Source: Lachnospiraceae bacterium (GTDB taxonomy: Bacteria; Bacillota; Clostridia; Lachnospirales; Lachnospiraceae). From it: a stretch of 41,511 bases of DNA. The notes under the pieces are model-generated. The model worked only from the letters and a program-made list of their open reading frames with translations. It did no database searches and had not been told where the DNA came from. The stretch covers positions 1 to 41,511 of the forward strand of contig JAGAPO010000074.1 of the NCBI GenBank assembly GCA_017623215.1, read 5' to 3'. A program made the translations under genes and the position numbers. Positions 7,439-16,011 of this stretch are shown piece after piece; position 1 is the first letter of the stretch; every line of letters begins with the position of its first letter.

Positions 7439-9097
7439 CTATTCCGAGCCGCTCCGCTTTTCGGAAAGGCCGTACATTCGTTCCGCGTTCTCCCTTGTCA
7501 CGCGGATAATCGCGGCCTCGTCCACCCCTTTGATCTGCGCGAGTGCCGTCACGACATACGGCAGGTAAAGGGAACAGTTCCTCTTCCCACGATACGGCTC
7601 CGGGGTCAGGTACGGACAATCCGTCTCTAATATAATTCTCTCAAGCGGTACCTCCGCGGCAACCTCTTTCAGCTTCTTCGCGTTCTTAAAGGTCAGCACA
7701 CCGCCGATTCCGATATAAAATCCCATGTTCAGGTATTCTCTTGCCATCTCAACGCCGTAGGAAAAGCAGTGGATCACGCCATACAGCCGCTGTCCCTTCG
7801 CATCTGCGCGTGCCCTGGCCTCTTTCATCATCGTCAGCGTGTCCTGCGCCGCGTCGCGGCTGTGAATCACAACAGGAAGCTTTTTCTCACAGGCAAGCGT
7901 TAACTGCCTTTCGAACCATATCTTCTGCGTCTCCTTTGCCGCGGTATCCCAATAATAGTCCAGGCCAATCTCTCCAACCGCGACTACCTTCGGATGATCC
8001 GCCGCCTCCGAAAGCCACGAGAAATTCTCCTCATTCAGCTCCTCCGTCTCGCTCGGATGGACTCCCGCTGCCGCATAGAGGAACGAATACTTCTCGGCAA
8101 GCGCAATCGATCGCTTCGTCGATTCGATGCTTGCTCCGATATTCACAACCGTCCCGATTCCGTTCGCGGCCAATCCCGCGAGCAGACTCTCTCTATCTTC
8201 CTCAAATACTTTATCATCATAATGCGCATGACTGTCAAAGATCAGATTGCCATCGCTCTTCCTTCGATTCCCGTCATTCCTGCAGGCTTCGGCCTTTGGT
8301 GAATACCGTCCGCCCTCTCCGGACGTCTCCGCAGCAGCCGCTTTTTCCGTTCCGGGAACCGCCTCCTGTGCCGTCCCGAACAGCGCACGCATTCCGGCCT
8401 GCCACCGCTCCGTGACTCCTTCAAAATGTCCTCCCTCATTCCACACAAGCTCCGGCGGCTTCAAAAGCTTCCCCGCAAGGGATTCCCTTGCCTCTTCGGT
8501 TGCGGGCACCACCTCCCGCATCTGACGATTGCGGCTCTTTCCTTCCTTTTTCCCAAGAGAAAGGTAGATACTGGTCTCCGGATTTCTCGGATCATGCGTC
8601 CTCATATATTCCCGGAATCCCTCATACCAGAGAGAGCCCGACAGGCTTGCCGCCCGTCCGAAGCACTCGTACCGATAGACCGCATACACCGCGGCAAGCC
8701 CTCCGAGCGAATATCCCATAATCGCGGTATTCGCCGCATCCGGCTTTGTCCGATAGTTCGTGTCCACATACGGCTTCACAGCCTCAACCAGCGTCCTCAG
8801 ATACGAATCCGCCTGTCCTCCAAACTCCTCCCTGCCAAATACCGCGGGAGCAGGCCACGGCGTATAGACCGTGTTCCAGTCCTCCGGCTCATATCCGACG
8901 ATCAGAAACGGCTCAATCCCCTTATCAAACTCTCCCTCCAACCCGTCCAAAATTACGGGCAGCTCCTCTCTCATATTTCGACCGCTGTTCAGATACGCAA
9001 CCGGGTAACGTCTGGCCGTACACTCCTCATATCCGGGCGGAAGGTATAAAAATCCCTTCCATTGTTCGATTGTAAGTGTAATTACTGTTCCGTCCAA
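7439..9097 (-). CDS. Fusion of an alpha/beta-hydrolase esterase with TatD-family DNase
   Basis: A 552-residue two-domain protein. Residues about 1-245 are an IroE/Fes-like esterase domain with nucleophile motif GYSLGG (Ser130) and a likely catalytic His in GGHFEG (224). A Gly/Glu/Ala-rich linker (about 246-283) leads into a complete TatD metal-dependent DNase domain (about 285-545). TatD motifs are DSHAHYDD (HxH at 290/292), GEIGLDYYWD, VIHSRD, VIHCF and ETDCPYLTPEPYRG. The start is a TTG at 9095-9097 with GGAGG about 12 bases upstream and a good promoter at 9210-9238. The TatD part has no start codon of its own at the usual place: codons before IFDSHAH read AAT CTG. The join therefore looks like a true in-frame fusion. 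TatD's role (3'-5' exonuclease/DNA repair) is known for the family; the esterase substrate is unknown. Confidence 0.88.
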   Translation of the reverse strand: MDGTVITLTIEQWKGFLYLPPGYEECTARRYPVAYLNSGRNMREELPVILDGLEGEFDKGIEPFLIVGYEPEDWNTVYTPWPAPAVFGREEFGGQADSYLRTLVEAVKPYVDTNYRTKPDAANTAIMGYSLGGLAAVYAVYRYECFGRAASLSGSLWYEGFREYMRTHDPRNPETSIYLSLGKKEGKSRNRQMREVVPATEEARESLAGKLLKPPELVWNEGGHFEGVTERWQAGMRALFGTAQEAVPGTEKAAAAETSGEGGRYSPKAEACRNDGNRRKSDGNLIFDSHAHYDDKVFEEDRESLLAGLAANGIGTVVNIGASIESTKRSIALAEKYSFLYAAAGVHPSETEELNEENFSWLSEAADHPKVVAVGEIGLDYYWDTAAKETQKIWFERQLTLACEKKLPVVIHSRDAAQDTLTMMKEARARADAKGQRLYGVIHCFSYGVEMAREYLNMGFYIGIGGVLTFKNAKKLKEVAAEVPLERIILETDCPYLTPEPYRGKRNCSLYLPYVVTALAQIKGVDEAAIIRVTRENAERMYGLSEKRSGSE

Positions 9098-9209
9098 CTC
9101 TGTTAATCCTCCGCTTGCAGGCCGTATTCTTCTGTTCTGTCTTAAAAATAATACGGCTCGGCTTACTGCGTTTTATTTATAATATTTTTCGTGTATTATT
9201 ATAAATTTA

Positions 9210-9238
9210 ATCATAATCTCTTCCGTCAAATCTGTCAA
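9210..9238 (-). promoter_or_regulatory. Sigma-A-type promoter of the esterase-TatD gene
   Basis: On the minus strand TTGACA (9233-9238) and TATGAT (9210-9215) are separated by 17 bases. Transcription would start near 9203, giving a leader of about 105 bases. Confidence 0.8.
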
Positions 9239-9321
9239 CCGTTCAGACGTGAAAAGTTAATCTAAAATGTTACACCAAAAAGAACTTTTTGACGAAAATT
9301 AATGATTCTTCCATAGTTACC

Positions 9322-9350
9322 TTGCCATTTTTCCCCATGCGTTATATAAT
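9322..9350 (+). promoter_or_regulatory. Sigma-A-type promoter of the CadD-like gene
   Basis: TTGCCA (9322-9327) and a perfect TATAAT (9345-9350) have 17-base spacing. The start site would be near 9357, leaving a leader of about 110 bases before 9468. It diverges from the promoter at 9210-9238. Confidence 0.8.
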
Positions 9351-9467
9351 GATATCATTATAGCAATATCCTGGATGATGATTCCTGCAAGCTTGATGAA
9401 GAATATATTACGCTGGCAGAACGAATCGAGCAGATAATTGATTACATATTTAAGGAGACCGTTTGAT

Positions 9468-10247
9468 ATGACCGCTTCCATTCTCACCTCTATTATCGCC
9501 TTTGTCAGCACTAATATCGACGATATCTTTGTCCTGATGCTTCTTTTTTCCCAGGCGGATAACAGGCGCGGCAAATCGCGAATTGTCATCGGGCATTTTC
9601 TTGGGATCAGTCTGCTGGTGCTGCTCAGCTTTCTTGGAGCGTTTGGATTGCAGTTTGTTCCGACACAATATGTCGGTCTTCTTGGCATCGTTCCGATCGC
9701 ACTTGGAATTAAGGCGTGGCTGGAATATCGCCGGGAAGAAAAAGAAGCATCGGCCGGTAATTTCTCCCCGAACGATGCTCCTTTCAGTCTCAGTCAGTCC
9801 GATTCGGAGTCCACGCCTTCAGAAGTCAATCCTTGCCCGAATTCCTCTGATTCCGATCCTTCTGACGAGCTTATTTCGGTTCCGGAGTACCTGTATCCGG
9901 ATCTCTTCCCTCGTAATGAAGCTTCCTGCAAGCCGCTCGCAGCCGTCACTTCCGTATCGCTTCTTAACGCTCTGATCGTAACGATCGCCGGCGGCGCGGA
10001 TAATGTCGGTGTCTACATTCCCCTGTTCGTTGGATATTCTGTTGGCGAACGGATTGCCGCGGTTATTATATTTGCTGTGCTCACCCTCCTGTGGTGCTTC
10101 TTTGGAGACGCACTCGCCAGCCTTCCCGTTATCAGAAAGACGATCCAGAAATACAAGCAGATTGCGATTCCGCTGATCTTTATCCTGCTTGGCGTGTACA
10201 TTATTCTGGACAGCGGCCTGCTCGGAATGTATTTCCATGCACGATAA
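9468..10247 (+). CDS. CadD-family cadmium resistance / cation transporter
   Basis: A 259-residue integral membrane protein of the CadD family, linked in staphylococci to cadmium resistance by efflux or sequestration. Hydrophobic segments at the N-terminus enclose the conserved TNIDDIFVLM motif, and the second half has an equivalent GGADNVGVYIP motif. Between them lies a long hydrophilic, Ser/Pro/Asp-rich loop (about 95-150) that is larger than in the usual, roughly 200-residue CadD. The ATG at 9468-9470 follows AAGGAG; a 10-residue upstream extension in frame is rejected. The metal specificity is inferred from family only. The gene is transcribed alone from the promoter at 9322-9350. Confidence 0.8.
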   Translation: MTASILTSIIAFVSTNIDDIFVLMLLFSQADNRRGKSRIVIGHFLGISLLVLLSFLGAFGLQFVPTQYVGLLGIVPIALGIKAWLEYRREEKEASAGNFSPNDAPFSLSQSDSESTPSEVNPCPNSSDSDPSDELISVPEYLYPDLFPRNEASCKPLAAVTSVSLLNALIVTIAGGADNVGVYIPLFVGYSVGERIAAVIIFAVLTLLWCFFGDALASLPVIRKTIQKYKQIAIPLIFILLGVYIILDSGLLGMYFHAR

Positions 10248-10619
10248 GGCTTCCGTAATTATCAATCTGTCCCCGGATATGGACATCCGCTCCGCTCGTC
10301 TCCAGGTGTCCGTGGTTCTCGATTACGCCGCCCTATTTGTCCCCTTGAGTTCAAATTCGTGGAATACAGAACGCATCCCGCGTTCGATCGGTTTAGAGAA
10401 AATATTCGGATACGACCGGAACCCCTTAAAAGGCAGTCCCGAGGACTCTTACTGCAAAGAATCCCTGCCGGGAGAGTGCCCGTGCTCCCGCACTATACTC
10501 CTTATCTACTATAATAATATAGTTCGCTGAATTGAAGCTGAAAACATAGCGGCTTCCTTCTTTTTTTATAACTTCCCGCAGCTACTTCTTTTCCTGTCGC
10601 TCTTCTTTTTTACCCGAAA
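10248..10619. other. Intergenic region without a confident gene
   Basis: An open frame from ATG 10237 (overlapping the end of the CadD-like gene) to 10530 encodes about 97 residues with no recognised features and no ribosome binding site. A small GGGAG/CTCCC hairpin lies near 10469-10488. Nothing else was identified before the CIRCE elements. Confidence 0.4.
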
Positions 10620-10646
10620 TTGGCACACATGTCATTTGAGTGCTAA
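10620..10646. promoter_or_regulatory. Upstream CIRCE-like operator (HrcA site)
   Basis: TTGGCACAC - 9 bases - GAGTGCTAA. The right arm is a perfect CIRCE half-site and the left arm matches TTAGCACTC at 7 of 9 positions. It lies 78 bases upstream of a better CIRCE element. Confidence 0.65.
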
Positions 10647-10723
10647 CTTTCTTTTCTTAAAAACAGGAAATCCTGCATCTGTTTCCTTGATTTTTCTATT
10701 AAATTATAAATTATCTGTAAATT

Positions 10724-10750
10724 TTAGCACTCACCTCTTGACAGTGCTAA
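10724..10750. promoter_or_regulatory. CIRCE operator (HrcA binding site)
   Basis: TTAGCACTC - 9 bases - CAGTGCTAA. This matches the CIRCE consensus TTAGCACTC-N9-GAGTGCTAA with one mismatch. It overlaps the -35 element of the Hsp20 promoter, so HrcA binding would block polymerase until heat shock. Confidence 0.88.
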
Positions 10751-10766
10751 TAATTCGTGCTATAAC
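10738..10766 (+). promoter_or_regulatory. Sigma-A-type promoter of the hsp20 pair
   Basis: TTGACA (10738-10743) and TATAAC (10761-10766) are 17 bases apart. The -35 box sits inside the CIRCE element. Transcription would start near 10773. Confidence 0.85.
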
Positions 10767-10876
10767 TTAGGCATAAACAAAAGGAAAGGAATTCCGAAGG
10801 ATACCATCCCGGATATCCAATCCGAATTGCTTGGTACACGATAAACCATATTGATATAAAATAGGAGGAATGAATT

Positions 10877-11302
10877 ATGTTAATGCCGAGAGACCGTTAT
10901 GGATTAAGTTTATTTGATGAGATGCTGAATGACCCGTTCTTTAAGAAGAGCGAGAACAATCGCAGCTCGATTATGAAGACTGATATTTACGAGAAGGACG
11001 GCTTCTATCATCTTGAGATGGAGCTGCCCGGATATGCGAAGGAGAACATTCAGGCAGAGCTGAAGGACGGCTACCTGACCATCACCGCAGTGAAGAACGA
11101 GAACAAGGACGAGAAGGATGCGAAGGGCACGGTTGTGTTCCAGGAGCGTTACACCGGTAAGTGCTCCAGAAGCTTCCACGTTGGAACCGCGATTCGCGAA
11201 GAGGATGTCAAGGCACGTTTTGAGAACGGCGTTCTGACGCTTACTATTCCGACCCACGAGCAGAAGCGCGCGGAGGAAAAGAAAGTTATTTCGATTGCCT
11301 GA
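10877..11302 (+). CDS. Small heat shock protein Hsp20 (first copy)
   Basis: A 141-residue alpha-crystallin-type chaperone that holds unfolding proteins for later refolding by DnaK/ClpB systems. A short N-terminal arm (about 1-30) precedes the alpha-crystallin domain (about 33-125), starting at MKTDIYEKDGFYHLEMELPG. The signature FENGVLTLTIP (about 114-124) is intact. The C-terminal tail ends ISIA, resembling the I-x-I anchoring motif. The ATG follows AGGAGGAATGAATT. It is the first gene behind two CIRCE elements and is followed by a closely related second copy 131 bases downstream. Confidence 0.95.
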   Translation: MLMPRDRYGLSLFDEMLNDPFFKKSENNRSSIMKTDIYEKDGFYHLEMELPGYAKENIQAELKDGYLTITAVKNENKDEKDAKGTVVFQERYTGKCSRSFHVGTAIREEDVKARFENGVLTLTIPTHEQKRAEEKKVISIA

Positions 11303-11330
11303 TTGATTCATAAATAAAAGAATTCAGCTC

Positions 11331-11371
11331 CCGGCTGCCGGAACCTGCCCATTCAGGCAGGCGGCATCCGG
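11331..11371 (+). terminator. Hairpin between the two hsp20 genes
   Basis: CCGGCTGCCG/CGGCATCCGG plus an inner CCTGCC/GGCAGG stem around loop CATTCA, with a 3-base bulge, followed by GCGGTTTT. It could act as a partial terminator or processing site, setting a different level of the second hsp20. Confidence 0.55.
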
Positions 11372-11433
11372 CGGTTTTGGGAACCGGATAGAAACGGCGT
11401 ATTGTCACGTAATTAAAAAAGGAGGAATGACTT

Positions 11434-11862
11434 ATGATGATGATGCCCAGAAATAATTTCGGTTTTGGTTTCTTTGATGACATGTTCCAGGATCCGTTCT
11501 TTACGGATGCAGCGCATACCGCGCCTGTTATGAAGACGGATATCCATGAGAAAGATGGCAACTATCTGGTTGAGATTGATTTACCGGGTTACCGCAAGGA
11601 GGATTTGCACGCGGAACTCAAAGACGGTTATCTGACGATCCGTGCAGAGAAGAATGATACCAAGGAAGAGAAGGATGACAAGGGTAACTGCGTATTCAGC
11701 GAACGTTATACCGGTACCTGCGCGAGAAGCTTTTATGTCGGCTCCGAGGTGCACGAGGAAGATATTAAGGCATCCTTTGAGAACGGCAGCTTAAAGCTCG
11801 TTATCCCGAATAAGGACGCGGCTCCGGCTGTGGAGACAAAGAAATATATTGCGATTGAATAA
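11434..11862 (+). CDS. Small heat shock protein Hsp20 (second copy)
   Basis: A 142-residue paralogue of the preceding protein with the same layout: short Phe-rich N-terminal arm, MKTDIHEKDGNYLVEIDLPG at the start of the alpha-crystallin domain, FENGSLKLVIP near residue 121, and a tail ending IAIE. The N-terminal arm and tail differ most between copies, which is where oligomer and client specificity usually lie. The ATG (the first of three consecutive) follows AAAGGAGGAATGACTT. No separate promoter is evident, so it likely shares the CIRCE-controlled transcript, attenuated by the intergenic hairpin. Confidence 0.95.
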   Translation: MMMMPRNNFGFGFFDDMFQDPFFTDAAHTAPVMKTDIHEKDGNYLVEIDLPGYRKEDLHAELKDGYLTIRAEKNDTKEEKDDKGNCVFSERYTGTCARSFYVGSEVHEEDIKASFENGSLKLVIPNKDAAPAVETKKYIAIE

Positions 11863-11915
11863 GCCTGGCTTACTTGGGCCCCTTTAACCAGCTGGCAACT
11901 GATTATATAGACGAT

Positions 11916-11958
11916 CGCCCCCGGAATGAGTCCATCTCCTCATTCCGGGGGCGTTTTT
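11916..11958 (+). terminator. Intrinsic terminator of the hsp20 operon
   Basis: A perfect 15-bp stem (11916-11930 with 11939-11953), an 8-base loop and TTTTT at 11954-11958. Confidence 0.93.
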
Positions 11959-12033
11959 CATTCGGCAAATTCCATTCTGCCAATTCCTCTCTGCAAATTC
12001 CATTCGGCAAATTCCGTCTGCCGACATTTCTAT

Positions 12034-12399
12034 CTACCAGGGCAGCTTCCCCTGACCCGTAATTCCTGTCTTTTCGCTCTTTCCCTGCTTTACCGTAACC
12101 AGTTCCTCCCCGGTCGGTTTCCCAAGCAACATCGGTGAATTCGGGTTATGAAGCATTCTGCGGGCGCGCAGCGCGTCCTCCTTCAAAAAGGTCGCGTAGC
12201 AATACCGGCAGCCATGCCCACAGGTATCGTACATCCCGATGTCCACGCTCGCCGCGCAGCCGCACGCCGGGCGCTGGCCCGAATCCTTTGCGGTCTTAAC
12301 CGGACAGCCGAGCAGACGTTCCAGTTTGTTCGGATCAATACAGGCCGAATGCCCGATTCCGTATTCCGACAGGTCAATCGTCTCCGCCTTATTCCACGC
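12034..12399 (-). pseudogene. C-terminal remnant of a DUF1848-family protein
   Basis: The minus-strand frame encodes about 121 residues matching only the C-terminal part of DUF1848 proteins. It reads ETIDLSEYGIGHSACIDP, then KDSGQRPACGCAASVDIGMYDTC, then GHGCRYCYA. CxxxCxxC-type cysteines (TCGHGCRYC) resemble a radical-SAM-like iron-sulfur site. The frame opens after a TGA at 12400-12402 inside the araM-type gene and has no start codon or ribosome binding site before an internal ATG at 12246. The N-terminal two thirds are missing. It overlaps the 3' end of the dehydrogenase gene by 11 bases, suggesting a deletion fused them. Confidence 0.75.
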
Positions 12400-13705
12400 T
12401 CAGCTCGTCTATGATTCCAAGATCCCACGCAAGGCGCGATAATACATATTTATCCCGGATATCCTTCGTTGCCTGAAAGGTCATCGGCACAATCGCCGGA
12501 TCAATCCCGATGCTCTCCGGAGTCTTCGGCGCTCCGATCGTATCCAGAAGCTTCTCCACCTCAGCCGCGGGCAAAAGCTCTTCTTCCATCACTGCAAGAA
12601 TGTCCTCCCATTTATCGAGGATGATATCCAGTCTTTTTGCATGTGCTTCCCCGTCGTATTTCTGCTCCTTTGCTTCCAGCGCAATCATTGCATCCGCGCC
12701 CTTTCCAAGGAACTTACGAAGCTTACCGCTCCATACACTGTAATCAAATTCCTCCGCATATTGCAGTGCTTTCTCCTTATCCGGCGTTCTCTTCTTCACC
12801 TGCTCGTACAATCGCGCCGCAAGCACGGTTCCCACCGCGCACTGAATTCCGTGCAGCTCTACCTTCGTTCCGAATTCCAGTCCTCTCATATCCCAAATGT
12901 GGGAAAAATAATGCTCCACTCCGGACGCAGGCCGCGAAACTCCCGCATACGCCATCGCGATTCCGCCGATCACCAATCCCTCAAATACTGCTTTAATCGC
13001 ATCCTCGTCCCGCTTTAACAGTCCTTCCGCATTATCCACACATTTCTTCAGAGCGGTCCTTACCAGCTTAGCAACCTCTTCACAGTAGTATTCTCCGGTG
13101 ATGATGTTCGCGATTCTCCACTCGCAGATGCTGACGTATTTGGCAATCATATCTCCGAGGCCTGCCTGCAGCAGATGCTCCGGTGCCTGGCTTAAGATGT
13201 CAATATCGCCGAGAATCACGTTCGCGCAGCGGCTCGGGAGCGACACCTTCAAGCCATCCATCGACATCGACGAGGTTGCCGACGCATATCCGTCCATTGA
13301 CGGCGCGGTCGCAACGATGATATACGGATTCTTCGAGGTTTTGCTCAGAATCTTGCTGATATCATTGATAACTCCCGAACCGATTCCAATTACCATGTCA
13401 CAGCTGTGGTCAAAATGCATCACCGCAGCACCGACTGCCGCCTCATCCGGCTCAAGCGCGGTATTGGGGAAGATATATTTTGAATAAGAGATATCGTTAT
13501 CCGCCAAAATGACAGCAACCGCCTCACCGGCTGCCTTCCAGGTATTCCCATCCGCAAAGAGAAATACCTTCTTCGCCTGGTATTTCCTAATACATTCCGG
13601 AAGCTTCTTAATCGCTCCCTTTTCCACAATCAGCTCTTCCACAGCAGCCGTATGTACCTTCCCGCAGGAACACGGCTCATTTCCAAAATAATGAAGCAAA
13701 TCCAT
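12389..13705 (-). CDS. araM: sn-glycerol-1-phosphate dehydrogenase, AraM/EgsA type
   Basis: A 438-residue iron-containing-alcohol-dehydrogenase-fold protein predicted to reduce dihydroxyacetone phosphate to sn-glycerol 1-phosphate with NAD(P)H. It shows the NAD-binding IGIGSGVINDISK (about 106-118) and ATAPSMDGYAS. Metal-site regions are GLGDMIAKY, GVEHYFSHIWD and the HGIQCAVG helix. Length fits the AraM family, including the Cys-containing N-terminus (EPCSCGKVH). In Bacillus subtilis araM sits in the arabinose operon. Here it is followed on the same strand by a DUF1848 remnant and preceded by transketolase and transaldolase, consistent with pentose metabolism. A stem-loop at 13822-13849 separates it from tkt, so it probably has its own promoter. 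Confidence 0.88.
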   Translation of the reverse strand: MDLLHYFGNEPCSCGKVHTAAVEELIVEKGAIKKLPECIRKYQAKKVFLFADGNTWKAAGEAVAVILADNDISYSKYIFPNTALEPDEAAVGAAVMHFDHSCDMVIGIGSGVINDISKILSKTSKNPYIIVATAPSMDGYASATSSMSMDGLKVSLPSRCANVILGDIDILSQAPEHLLQAGLGDMIAKYVSICEWRIANIITGEYYCEEVAKLVRTALKKCVDNAEGLLKRDEDAIKAVFEGLVIGGIAMAYAGVSRPASGVEHYFSHIWDMRGLEFGTKVELHGIQCAVGTVLAARLYEQVKKRTPDKEKALQYAEEFDYSVWSGKLRKFLGKGADAMIALEAKEQKYDGEAHAKRLDIILDKWEDILAVMEEELLPAAEVEKLLDTIGAPKTPESIGIDPAIVPMTFQATKDIRDKYVLSRLAWDLGIIDELSVE

Positions 13706-13821
13706 ATTGATCCCTCACCTTTCTCAAGCAAATGCCGCTTTCTCTGCTTCGTAATGTGCACGCGCCTTTGCTTTGCCTGTCTTTTCCTGTATCATACTAT
13801 CATAGTACAACTATATAGCAC

Positions 13822-13849
13822 AAGGGGAGCCGTACTTCCGGCTCCCCTT
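13822..13849 (-). terminator. Stem-loop after transketolase
   Basis: AAGGGGAGCC (13822-13831) and GGCTCCCCTT (13840-13849) form a perfect 10-bp stem with an 8-base loop, 22 bases after the transketolase stop. No strong T-run follows on the minus strand. Confidence 0.6.
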
Positions 13850-13871
13850 CTAATTACCATATTTGATTCTT

Positions 13872-15854
13872 TTACAGTACCGACTTAACTGTCGCTACCA
13901 CATTCTCTGTCGTGAAGCCAAACTTCTTGAACAGAGTTGCCGCTGGAGCGGAAGCGCCGAAACCGGTCATGCATACGCATTTGCCATCAAGGCCAACATA
14001 CTTGCCCCAGCCGTAATCGCCGAGTGCCTCAACTGCTACTCTTGCGCGAACCTTCTTCGGAAGCACGGATTCCTTATACTCCTCGGACTGCTCCTCGAAG
14101 ATATCCATACAAGGCATACTTACAACGCGGACATCAATGCCCTCTTTCGCAAGCTCTGCCTTTGCCTCAACAGCCAGCGATACCTCGGAACCGGTCGCGA
14201 TAATAATTGCATCCGGAGTCTCCTTCGCGGAATCCTCGAGAACATAAGCGCCCTTTAATGCTTCCTTGCCGGAACCTGCAAGCTGAGGCAGATTCTGTCT
14301 GGTCAGAACGAGAGCGGTAGGAGTCTCCTTGGACGTAACCGCGCTGTACCAGGCTGCAATCGTCTCGGTTGCATCCGCCGGACGGAATACATGGAAATTC
14401 GGCATCGAACGCAGCATAGCAAGCTGCTCGATCGGCTCATGAGTCGGGCCATCCTCACCAACGCCGATGCTGTCATGCGTCAGAACATAGGTGGTCGGAA
14501 TTCTCATCAGCGCGGACAGTCTTGCCATCGGCTTCACGTAATCACTGAATACGAAGAACGTAGATACAAATGCTCTCATTCCGTGCAGCGTCATACCATT
14601 ACCGATAGCCGCCATTGCCAGCTCTCTGACACCAAAATGCAGATTTCTTCCCAGGCGATTCTCCTTGCTGAAGTCGCCCAGATCCTTCATATATGTCTTG
14701 GTCGAAGGAGCCAGATCCGCAGCGCCGCCGATCAGGTTCGGAACCACATTCTTCAGACGGTTAATCACCATACCGGACAGATTTCTGGTCGCATCCGCCT
14801 TATCCTCATACTTCCAGAATTCCTCATCATCAATCAAAGGCTTCGCGATGTCCATATCGAATTCCTTGTCCCACTCCGCCTTCATCTCCGGATACTTCTC
14901 GCAGTACTCCGCGAACATGGCATTCCATGCCGCCTCGTCCTTCGCCTTCTCCTGTGCGATTGCCTTATAATTCGCATAAACCTCCTCCGGAACATAGAAT
15001 GCCTCAGAAGAAGGCCATCCTAATGTCTCCTTCAGAGCTGCAACATTCTCATCACCCAAAGGCTCGCCATGCGCGCTTGCCTTGCCCTGCTTCGCCGGGC
15101 AGCCGTATCCAATCTGCGTCTTCACGGTAATGAAGGAAGGTCTGGACTTCTCCGCCTTAGCCGCCTCAATCGCCGCACCAATCGCCTCGAGATCATTTCC
15201 ATCCTCAACCGTAATCAGCTGGAAGCCGAACGCCTCCATTCTCTTCTGAACGTTCTCGGTGAAAGCGATATCCGTATCGCCCTCAATCGAAATCTTATTC
15301 GAATCATAGATTACAATCAGCTTGTCCAACGCCAGCGTTCCTGCAAGCGAGAACGCCTCCGAAGAGATACCCTCCATCATACAGCCATCGCCGCCCAATA
15401 CGAACGTATAATGATCGACAACAGGATATCCTTCCTTATTGAACTTTGCCGCCAGATGGGACTCCGCCATCGCCATACCAACCGCCATCGCCATACCAGC
15501 GCCAAGCGGACCAGTCGTAGCTTCAACACCCTTTGTATGACGATACTCCGGATGACCGGGCGTAAGCGAATCCAGCTGTCTGAAATTCTTCAAATCCTCA
15601 AGCGTCAGGCCATATCCAAACAAATGCAGCAGCGAATACAGCAGCGTCGAACCATGACCGCCCGAAAGAATGAATCTATCTCTATTCGCCCAATCCGGAT
15701 TCGCCGGATTATGCTTCATATGCTTCGCCCACAGCTCATAACCAATCGAAGCACATCCCAGCGGCAGTCCCGGATGTCCCGACTTCGCCTTCTGCACCGC
15801 ATCTGCCGCCAGAACACGAATGGCGTTAACCGACATAACATCAATATTACTCAT
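13872..15854 (-). CDS. tkt: Transketolase
   Basis: A 660-residue thiamine-diphosphate enzyme of the non-oxidative pentose phosphate pathway, moving two-carbon units between ketoses and aldoses. Hallmarks are [10 protein letters not shown] near residue 25, SGGHGS, TGPLGAG, and the ThDP-binding GGDGCMMEG through DSNKISIEG. The pyrimidine domain has [16 protein letters not shown], and LTRQNLP and ATGSEVSLA follow. Length is normal. The ATG follows AGGAGGATTGTTCAATT. It is downstream of transaldolase on the same strand (157-base gap containing a GC hairpin), forming a pentose phosphate pair. Confidence 0.97.
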   Translation of the reverse strand: MSNIDVMSVNAIRVLAADAVQKAKSGHPGLPLGCASIGYELWAKHMKHNPANPDWANRDRFILSGGHGSTLLYSLLHLFGYGLTLEDLKNFRQLDSLTPGHPEYRHTKGVEATTGPLGAGMAMAVGMAMAESHLAAKFNKEGYPVVDHYTFVLGGDGCMMEGISSEAFSLAGTLALDKLIVIYDSNKISIEGDTDIAFTENVQKRMEAFGFQLITVEDGNDLEAIGAAIEAAKAEKSRPSFITVKTQIGYGCPAKQGKASAHGEPLGDENVAALKETLGWPSSEAFYVPEEVYANYKAIAQEKAKDEAAWNAMFAEYCEKYPEMKAEWDKEFDMDIAKPLIDDEEFWKYEDKADATRNLSGMVINRLKNVVPNLIGGAADLAPSTKTYMKDLGDFSKENRLGRNLHFGVRELAMAAIGNGMTLHGMRAFVSTFFVFSDYVKPMARLSALMRIPTTYVLTHDSIGVGEDGPTHEPIEQLAMLRSMPNFHVFRPADATETIAAWYSAVTSKETPTALVLTRQNLPQLAGSGKEALKGAYVLEDSAKETPDAIIIATGSEVSLAVEAKAELAKEGIDVRVVSMPCMDIFEEQSEEYKESVLPKKVRARVAVEALGDYGWGKYVGLDGKCVCMTGFGASAPAATLFKKFGFTTENVVATVKSVL

Positions 15855-16011
15855 AATTGAACAATCCTCCTAACCAAAAATCCCTCTTTCTCATTCAACA
15901 ATCAGGGGCGCAGCGTCCGCCCCGTTCGTCAAACATAAAGCGTTTGTGGGGGTCTGGGGGAATCGCATCCCACCAGAGGTTTTTGCTTCTTTTGAGCTTC
16001 CAAACGCAGGA
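15855..16011 (-). other. tal-tkt intergenic region with GC hairpins
   Basis: It contains the tkt ribosome binding site, a GGGGCG/CGCCCC hairpin at 15905-15923 and a second imperfect G/C-rich inverted repeat at about 15956-15979. These may be RNA-processing or partial termination signals; no T-run is present. Confidence 0.4.

Noticed and set aside
7311..7619. N-terminal extension of rsmA overlapping the TatD fusion gene
   Set aside because: RsmA homology begins at the internal ATG at 7310, which has its own AAAAGGAG; the upstream residues match out-of-frame tatD DNA.
9361..9466. Short plus-strand frame ending TLAERIEQIIDYIFKETV just before the CadD-like gene
   Set aside because: It looks faintly like a small regulatory protein end but has no start codon after the TGA upstream; it lies in the leader of the promoter at 9322.
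10237..10530. About 97-residue ORF after the CadD-like gene
   Set aside because: No ribosome binding site, low-complexity mixture of residues and no recognised family.
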